32,572 nucleotides of DNA from Stentor coeruleus (lineage: Eukaryota; Ciliophora; Heterotrichea; Heterotrichida; Stentoridae): positions 1-32,572 of the forward strand of contig MPUH01000833.1 in the NCBI GenBank assembly GCA_001970955.1, given 5' to 3'. This document shows, piece after piece, positions 28,436-32,572 of this stretch. Under the pieces are notes generated by a model. That model did not search any database. It saw only the letters and a list, made by a program, of their open reading frames with translations, and had not been told where the DNA came from. Made by a program: the position numbers and the translations under genes. Every line of letters starts with the position of its first letter. Position 1 is the stretch's first letter.

Positions 28436-29296
28436 TTAATCAACTTTACTTTTAACTTTTTTTATAAGAGATGCAATAAAGTATAAGCCCAAAGCATATA
28501 AATAGCTATTAAGATAAACGTAAAACTCAGAGATATAATAGTAATGAGTGCCTACAAAAGGAATCCATGGATCAGCTGACTATAGATTACTTGTTGCTGA
28601 ACAGAGAGTAAAGTTTAGATTAGCCCAAGTAATATGACTGAGATAAGCAAGAACTGAACGTTGATAGATAATAAAAAACTCAAAAGCCTAAATATTAGAT
28701 ACATAGTACATTATAAAAGGACTAAGTTTATAAGGTGGATATCTTTTACTTATCATCAAAAGTATTGGGCATATAATCCCAGTACACCAATGCTGTATAT
28801 GAAACACTTCAGCTTCCCATCCATATATAATCTCCCCAACCATAGGCATTAATACACCTAAAAATCTGCTTATGCCTTACGCGCCGAAACACCAGGCTAT
28901 AGAAATATGCATGATTTTATAATTCTGTGTAGATGAGGGTGTTAATAATACATATGCTTGCATTAATGTTGTAACATGACATGGGTTGAATATAAAAATT
29001 AGCCTGTGGGTTTGGATTTTCAAGAAAAACTGAAGGATTAGCACTATAATTTGCACAACTCCAAAGAAATATTCGATGATATTTGGCTTTATTGGAGGTC
29101 CTGATAAAGGTATTATGTATCTATTGGTAATTTTTTGAATAAGAAAGGTATGGGCAATTATCTATATTGGATTTACTGATGTTAAGCATACTAAAAGTTT
29201 GTATTCTATGGATAATTGGGATAAACAATCTGGACCACCATCGTTTTGACTATATCCTCCTTCGAAAATCCTCCCAACAAAAACATCTCGAAGCAT
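28436..29296 (-). CDS. TMEM164: TMEM164-like multi-pass membrane protein, five exons
   Basis: Removing four 15-nt introns joins exons 29177-29296, 28881-29161, 28703-28865, 28591-28687 and 28436-28575 into 266 aa. This matches TMEM164: GGYSQNDGGPDC (13-24) resembles the N-terminal GG...NGGPDC of the human protein; FNPCHVTTLMQ (98-108) matches LLNPCHLVTMM; EVFHIQHW (153-160) matches EIYYIQHV; TDPWIPFVG near 218 matches SDPFYGPW. Several hydrophobic segments are present. Human TMEM164 has been reported as an acyltransferase making polyunsaturated ether phospholipids, and the Cys-His of NPCH is kept, so a lipid role in an internal membrane is likely. The ATG at 29296 follows an in-frame stop, and the 5' flank is G-rich and C-poor as expected. 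No single frame is long, so the gene is easily missed. The assignment is strong. Confidence 0.9.
28576..28590 (-). other. TMEM164-like gene intron 4 (15 nt)
   Basis: Minus-strand GTAATCTATAGTCAG, A at position 10. Splicing after the first base of a codon creates TTDPW, the conserved motif of the family, and removes an in-frame TAG. Confidence 0.9.
28688..28702 (-). other. TMEM164-like gene intron 3 (15 nt)
   Basis: Minus-strand GTATCTAATATTTAG, A at position 10, phase 0; contains an in-frame TAG at its end. Confidence 0.9.
28866..28880 (-). other. TMEM164-like gene intron 2 (15 nt)
   Basis: Minus-strand GTAAGGCATAAGCAG, A at position 10, interrupts an Ala codon after its second base; contains an in-frame TAA. 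Confidence 0.9.
29162..29176 (-). other. TMEM164-like gene intron 1 (15 nt)
   Basis: Minus-strand GTAAATCCAATATAG, A at position 10, phase 0 after codon 40; contains an in-frame TAG. Confidence 0.9.
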
Positions 29297-29542
29297 GAAA
29301 TTATTTTAATGGTAGAGAGTAGGTAGTTTTGATTATTAGGAAAAGATATAGGAAATGATATATTTTGATAAGGAATTATGGAGGAATTCTTAGGAATTGA
29401 GGATTTGATGTATGTTTGAGGTTTGATTGTGTTAGAAGTATGGCTTTTGGTATATTTTTGAATTTTTATGTGTGAAATAAGGGTTTTTATTAGTTAGATA
29501 ATTAAAATCAGGCTATTTATTTGATATCTTTTAGGAGTAGGG

Positions 29543-30424
29543 CTAAGAGATTTTGATGTTTTGTACAGTTTTTATAGGATGGGGCACCCAGGATTTGCTC
29601 CACCTACCTTTTAATAGTTTGCCTTTGCTTTTTAGTTTAAATGGCCTTGTAATCATATTACCTAGTCGCATGGCTACAATCAACCCAATATTATTGACGA
29701 CTGGCGTTTCTGGACTTTTTTTAACTGGTGCAGAACTCATCATCGGTTTATGCCTTTCCGACACTTCTTCATATTTTTTTCCTATCAAAATACTATGCTC
29801 TAGACTTGATTGATTAACTGGCTGTAAAGGTTGATTCAAAAGCATTTGTGTGTATTCATCTAAATTTGTATACTCTTCATCATAAAACTTAGGGTCGACT
29901 GGGGTCATAAAATCAGATTCTCCATATGAACACAAACTTTCTCTTTTCTTAATAACACTTCGTAGTTGATCTTTAAAGCCATGATCTTTTGATGCTGGAT
30001 TAGCAGTTAATGGTCTCCCCTTAACAAGTAAATTTAAGTTTTTATTTGGTTTACTGTTTACAAAAATTACTTTTTCTTGAACACTTCCTGAAACTTGAGT
30101 TGATTTTATGCGCTTTTTTTCGTAATTTTGAGAGTTTTTAACTTTATCGCCTTTATTATCTTTTATTGTTTGAGATGGGTCAGCGGATATTAAGGACATT
30201 CTTCGTGGGGTATTGAAAAATGACTTTGTTTGATTCTCGTTTAGGCTGCTTGGCGAATCAGATGGATTTCTTGTATGCTTGCATGAGTTGAAACATGAGG
30301 ATTGAGGACGAAGTTTCCAAGCTTGTGGGAAATTAGGTATTTTAAGTTCATTTTTCCAATCTATATTGGAGAAATCGTAGCTTAAGGAGTTTTTAGCTGT
30401 TTTGTGGATGATTTTCCTTCTCAT
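29543..30424 (-). CDS. Basic, disordered protein of unknown function (293 aa)
   Basis: Intact frame, ATG to TAG, with the typical G-rich, C-poor upstream flank (30425-30860). The protein is Lys-, Ser-, Asn- and Pro-rich with many potential phosphorylation sites (SPSSLNEN, KKSPETPVV) and no domain I recognise. A short acidic stretch (DPKFYDEEYTNLDEYTQMLLNQP, about 180-202) could be a binding helix, and the C-terminus is strongly basic (LKSKGKLLKGRWSKSWVPHP). It resembles the low-complexity cortical or cytoskeletal proteins common in ciliates, but this is only an impression. The TMEM164-like gene follows on the same strand 246 bp downstream. Confidence 0.75.
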   Translation of the reverse strand: MRRKIIHKTAKNSLSYDFSNIDWKNELKIPNFPQAWKLRPQSSCFNSCKHTRNPSDSPSSLNENQTKSFFNTPRRMSLISADPSQTIKDNKGDKVKNSQNYEKKRIKSTQVSGSVQEKVIFVNSKPNKNLNLLVKGRPLTANPASKDHGFKDQLRSVIKKRESLCSYGESDFMTPVDPKFYDEEYTNLDEYTQMLLNQPLQPVNQSSLEHSILIGKKYEEVSERHKPMMSSAPVKKSPETPVVNNIGLIVAMRLGNMITRPFKLKSKGKLLKGRWSKSWVPHPIKTVQNIKIS

Positions 30425-31013
30425 TTTTATGTAAGAAAATTTTGTTTTGGTTTTATAAATAATTTAATTATAGAAGAGGATTATAAAAGATTATATTATG
30501 AGTGACTTGCAAAAAGGTTAAAGGCTTTGATTATGGGATTTGAGTTTGGCTTTGATATAATGGGAAATAGTATTTGATTTTACCATAAGTTTATTTTTTG
30601 TGATTTATGGGAGGGATTTAGTATAAGATTACTTTTGTAGTATCGGCTATCATTTTCTTACTAAGTTTGTGTTTGGAGCTGCTTTTAGAAGAATTATATT
30701 GACTCTACTTAATTAGATAAAAAAAATATTTGGTGATTATTTATGGGATTAATGAAAGTTTTTTTAGGAGTATTTTTTTTAGGTAAATTTTTTGATTTTA
30801 GTTAGAGTGTATATGAATAATGATAGGAAAATTAGTTTTTATGAAGGGATGAATAGAGATTTTGCTATCATCATAAAAACTTCATAGTTCTACACCAAAT
30901 ATCAAAACATTAATAATACTTTTAATACATAAAAAAAAATATTATCCTACTCAACATACAAACTATTTATCCTCATATTAATAATTATTTAACATCTACT
31001 ATAAACGCCCTAT
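30425..31013. other. Intergenic region between two minus-strand genes
   Basis: No gene is seen. G-rich and C-poor to about 30860 (5' flank of the 293-aa gene), then C-rich and G-poor to 31013 (3' flank of the 162-aa gene). Confidence 0.5.
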
Positions 31014-31502
31014 CTAATTTCTTATAACTTCATTACAAAATTTTTCAAGCCTCCTTAAATACTTTTCACTAATTCCATAAAGCCCACCATCTCTTACAAG
31101 ATTAGTAGCTATACTTAAAGTGCTGATTTTTATAACATTTTGTAAGCTTTCATTATAGATAGATGATTGAGACATAGCCTTATCTCTTAAAGCATATTCA
31201 TATGGCATAATTTTTAACTGTGGAGTCCTAGAAGATGCTGCGAAAACTTTATTAGCCTTACTTTTGAAAGATATCATATCTTGATAATGGTTAAAATTCA
31301 GACTTGTATCTTTTGTTCGCACATTTTGTCTAAGAAAATTTATTTTATGATCATTTTTCTTATACTGTGAATTCCGCATAATCCCTTGAAGTTTTTCTCT
31401 ATAGTCTTCAAGAAGATTCCTTTTATACCTTGAAGAGAAATCAGATCTAACGGTATCTCCCTGTGCTTTGAATTTTAAATTTGATATAGAATCATATTCC
31501 AT
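31014..31502 (-). CDS. Unknown 162-aa protein
   Basis: Intact frame from ATG 31502 to TAG at 31014. The protein is hydrophilic with several basic, helical segments (SSRYKRNLLEDYREKLQGIMRNSQ) and a C-terminal helix (GISEKYLRRLEKFCNEV). No domain, signal or membrane segment is recognised. A 15-nt GT...AG stretch that includes the stop (GTTATAAGAAATTAG) has A at position 10 but T at position 3, unlike the other introns; if spliced, the end changes from NEVIRN to NEIGRL. I keep the unspliced form. Confidence 0.65.
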   Translation of the reverse strand: MEYDSISNLKFKAQGDTVRSDFSSRYKRNLLEDYREKLQGIMRNSQYKKNDHKINFLRQNVRTKDTSLNFNHYQDMISFKSKANKVFAASSRTPQLKIMPYEYALRDKAMSQSSIYNESLQNVIKISTLSIATNLVRDGGLYGISEKYLRRLEKFCNEVIRN

Positions 31503-32348
31503 TTAATATCTATACAGTATTATGATAGTTAATACTAATATTCTTAGAATCGCTAAAGTGTGTTTTAAATGTATATTTTATTATTTTCTAAATACCTTAA
31601 AACTTACTTAATTATCATCTTTTTGATTTTATCTTCCGGGTTTAATTTAGTGTTCATGGCGATGCTCACAATAAAATTTGGATTTTTAGTCAGAAAAATA
31701 TTTTATATACTAAGAATATATTTATAAGAATATGTGAATAATGTTTTAAATATTTGGATATCGTAAACTATTTTCCAGTTAAATCGTTTTTATGTGTTTT
31801 TTCAAAGACTTTATCGATTATTTTTAGTTTTGATGAAATTTTATAACATAAGTCATTACTTTCTGAGATTTTTCTTAATATAAAGAAATCTTCAACAAAA
31901 TTTGGTATAGGCATACAAAGTAAAATTCTTCAGGTTTATTTCTTATTGATAATATAAGGCTTTTTACAGCTATATAGTTTATATTCTATCAATAGCCTTG
32001 ATAATCAAATTCTCTTGCTAAGATGTTTAGAGTTTACTTAAGCTAATATGTCTCTATCTAACGGTAAGATAAACTTATATGCGAAGGTGACTTCTCCACA
32101 TTTCCAAAGAACATGAGCATATAAATAGTATGATATTTTTGCATTAATTAAAAAAGCTTGTAAATCTACTGGAGACAAAAAAACTATGCTAATCAAACTT
32201 AATATGGCATTAGATTACTTAGTCAAAGCATGAGAAAAACAGAAAACCAAGAAACTGAGTATTTAATCGCAATAAATTATTTTTATATAATTATAGCATA
32301 TCTAATTTATTAAGATCCTAAACTACCTAATTGAACTTTGAAAAATTC
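31503..32348. other. Interval with decayed 3' tail of the second FG-GAP gene
   Basis: No intact gene is visible. The minus strand from about 32262 to 31768 carries coding-like sequence broken by stops (see pseudogene entry). The usual strand-composition pattern of gene flanks is weak here. Confidence 0.45.
31768..32262 (-). pseudogene. Decayed tail of the second FG-GAP gene, membrane-like
   Basis: One minus-strand frame reads as protein over about 165 codons but holds stops after ...HALTK, ...DRDILA, ...SKRI, ...INKK and just before RILLCM. Recognisable parts include SLISIVFLSPVDLQAFLINA, YAHVLWKCGEVTFAYK and PNFVEDFFILRKISESNDL, ending in TAG at 31768-31770. The YAHVLWK part is matched by a frameshifted trace at about 14190-14260 after the first FG-GAP copy. 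The hydrophobic stretches suggest the intact ancestor had membrane segments after its extracellular part. None of the breaks fits a 15-nt intron. Confidence 0.5.
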
Positions 32349-32572
32349 CTAAAAATTCGAAAGAATTAACATAAAAATAGTAATATATTTTCCACCATTA
32401 AGTTTGAGATAGAAATTAACATATGCTATATTGCTTTCAATTCCATAAGAATCCACACATTTAAACTCAAGACTATCATTTTTTACAATTTCTGAGGTAT
32501 TTAATGAATAATAAAATTCTTCATTAGTATAAGTTACATTAATCTCAACAACTCTGCATTTTCCTTCAAGAG
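32349..32572 (-). CDS. Second FG-GAP family gene, inverted copy, 3' part only
   Basis: The gene runs off the right edge; the visible 73 codons or so end in TAG at 32349-32351. LEGKCRVVEINVTYTNEEFY, then SLNTSEIVKNDSLEFKCVDS and ESNIAYVNF, closely match the C-terminal region of the plus-strand FG-GAP gene, at protein and DNA level. It has a single copy of the unit that is doubled there, lacks the Asn/Ser-rich stretch of about 100 bp, and reads the last conserved DNA in another frame (ends ITIFMLILSNF). So the C-terminus is altered by a deletion. Whether the upstream part is intact cannot be seen. Confidence 0.8.
   Translation of the reverse strand, partial: LEGKCRVVEINVTYTNEEFYYSLNTSEIVKNDSLEFKCVDSYGIESNIAYVNFYLKLNGGKYITIFMLILSNF

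Noticed and set aside
28661..28852. Plus-strand open frame of 63 codons
   Set aside because: It is antisense to the TMEM164-like exons.
31016..31030. 15-nt GTTATAAGAAATTAG as an intron at the end of the 162-aa gene
   Set aside because: It has A at position 10 but T instead of A at position 3, and it changes only the last residues; left as an alternative.
1..32572. Telomere repeats, tRNA genes, rRNA genes or CRISPR arrays
   Set aside because: None was seen on reading both strands; the repeats present are assembly joins, coding repeats or short tandem duplications.
1..32572. Reassigned stop codons (TGA as Trp, or TAA/TAG as Gln)
   Set aside because: TAA, TAG and TGA each end intact genes at expected places, and Trp is encoded by TGG throughout.

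Overview
The window looks like macronuclear DNA of a heterotrich ciliate, most likely a Stentor-type species (inference). It is AT-rich and gene-dense. Genes are interrupted by introns of exactly 15 nt (GTA...AG). Eight introns are well supported, and all eight have an A at position 10. TAA, TAG and TGA all act as ordinary terminators, so the genetic code is the standard one; this argues against Blepharisma, Condylostoma, Tetrahymena or Paramecium. An axonemal dynein intermediate chain shows a ciliated cell. There are no bacterial-style operons.

Layout, left to right: DNAI1-type dynein intermediate chain (+); a 597-aa coiled-coil protein (-); a TRP-type channel with an ankyrin-like N-terminus (-, artificially split by two assembly joins); a calcineurin-B/CHP-like EF-hand protein (-, one intron); an unknown 342-aa protein (+). 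Then comes an unstable block at about 11.2-19 kb. It holds a decayed minus-strand coding remnant, an FG-GAP repeat gene (+), a small gene (+), two tandem Hsp70 genes that encode only the ATPase domain (-), and a third Hsp70 copy that is a pseudogene. The ordinary genes resume with ornithine decarboxylase antizyme (+), whose two overlapping frames need a +1 ribosomal frameshift at TTT-TGA; an amino-acid transporter (-, one intron); a basic disordered protein (-); an 814-aa TPR protein (+, one intron); a PhnW-like aminotransferase-fold protein that has lost its catalytic lysine (+); a TMEM164-like membrane protein (-, four 15-nt introns, missed by simple ORF calling); and two unknown proteins (-). 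At the right edge is the 3' part of a second, inverted FG-GAP copy (-) with a decayed tail.

Base composition switches strand at gene borders. 5' flanks are C-rich and G-poor on the coding strand, and 3' flanks are G-rich and C-poor. This pattern marks most housekeeping-type genes and is absent around the FG-GAP and Hsp70 copies. Eight single N bases are each flanked by direct repeats. They look like contig overlaps that were not merged, and collapsing them restores the TRP and FG-GAP frames.

The genes have mostly separate jobs: ciliary motility, ion and amino-acid transport, polyamine control, and lipid or phosphonate-related membrane biology. I see no gene cluster that forms one pathway. 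The best candidates for a closer look are the frameshifted antizyme, the PhnW-like pseudoenzyme, and the ATPase-only Hsp70 pair.
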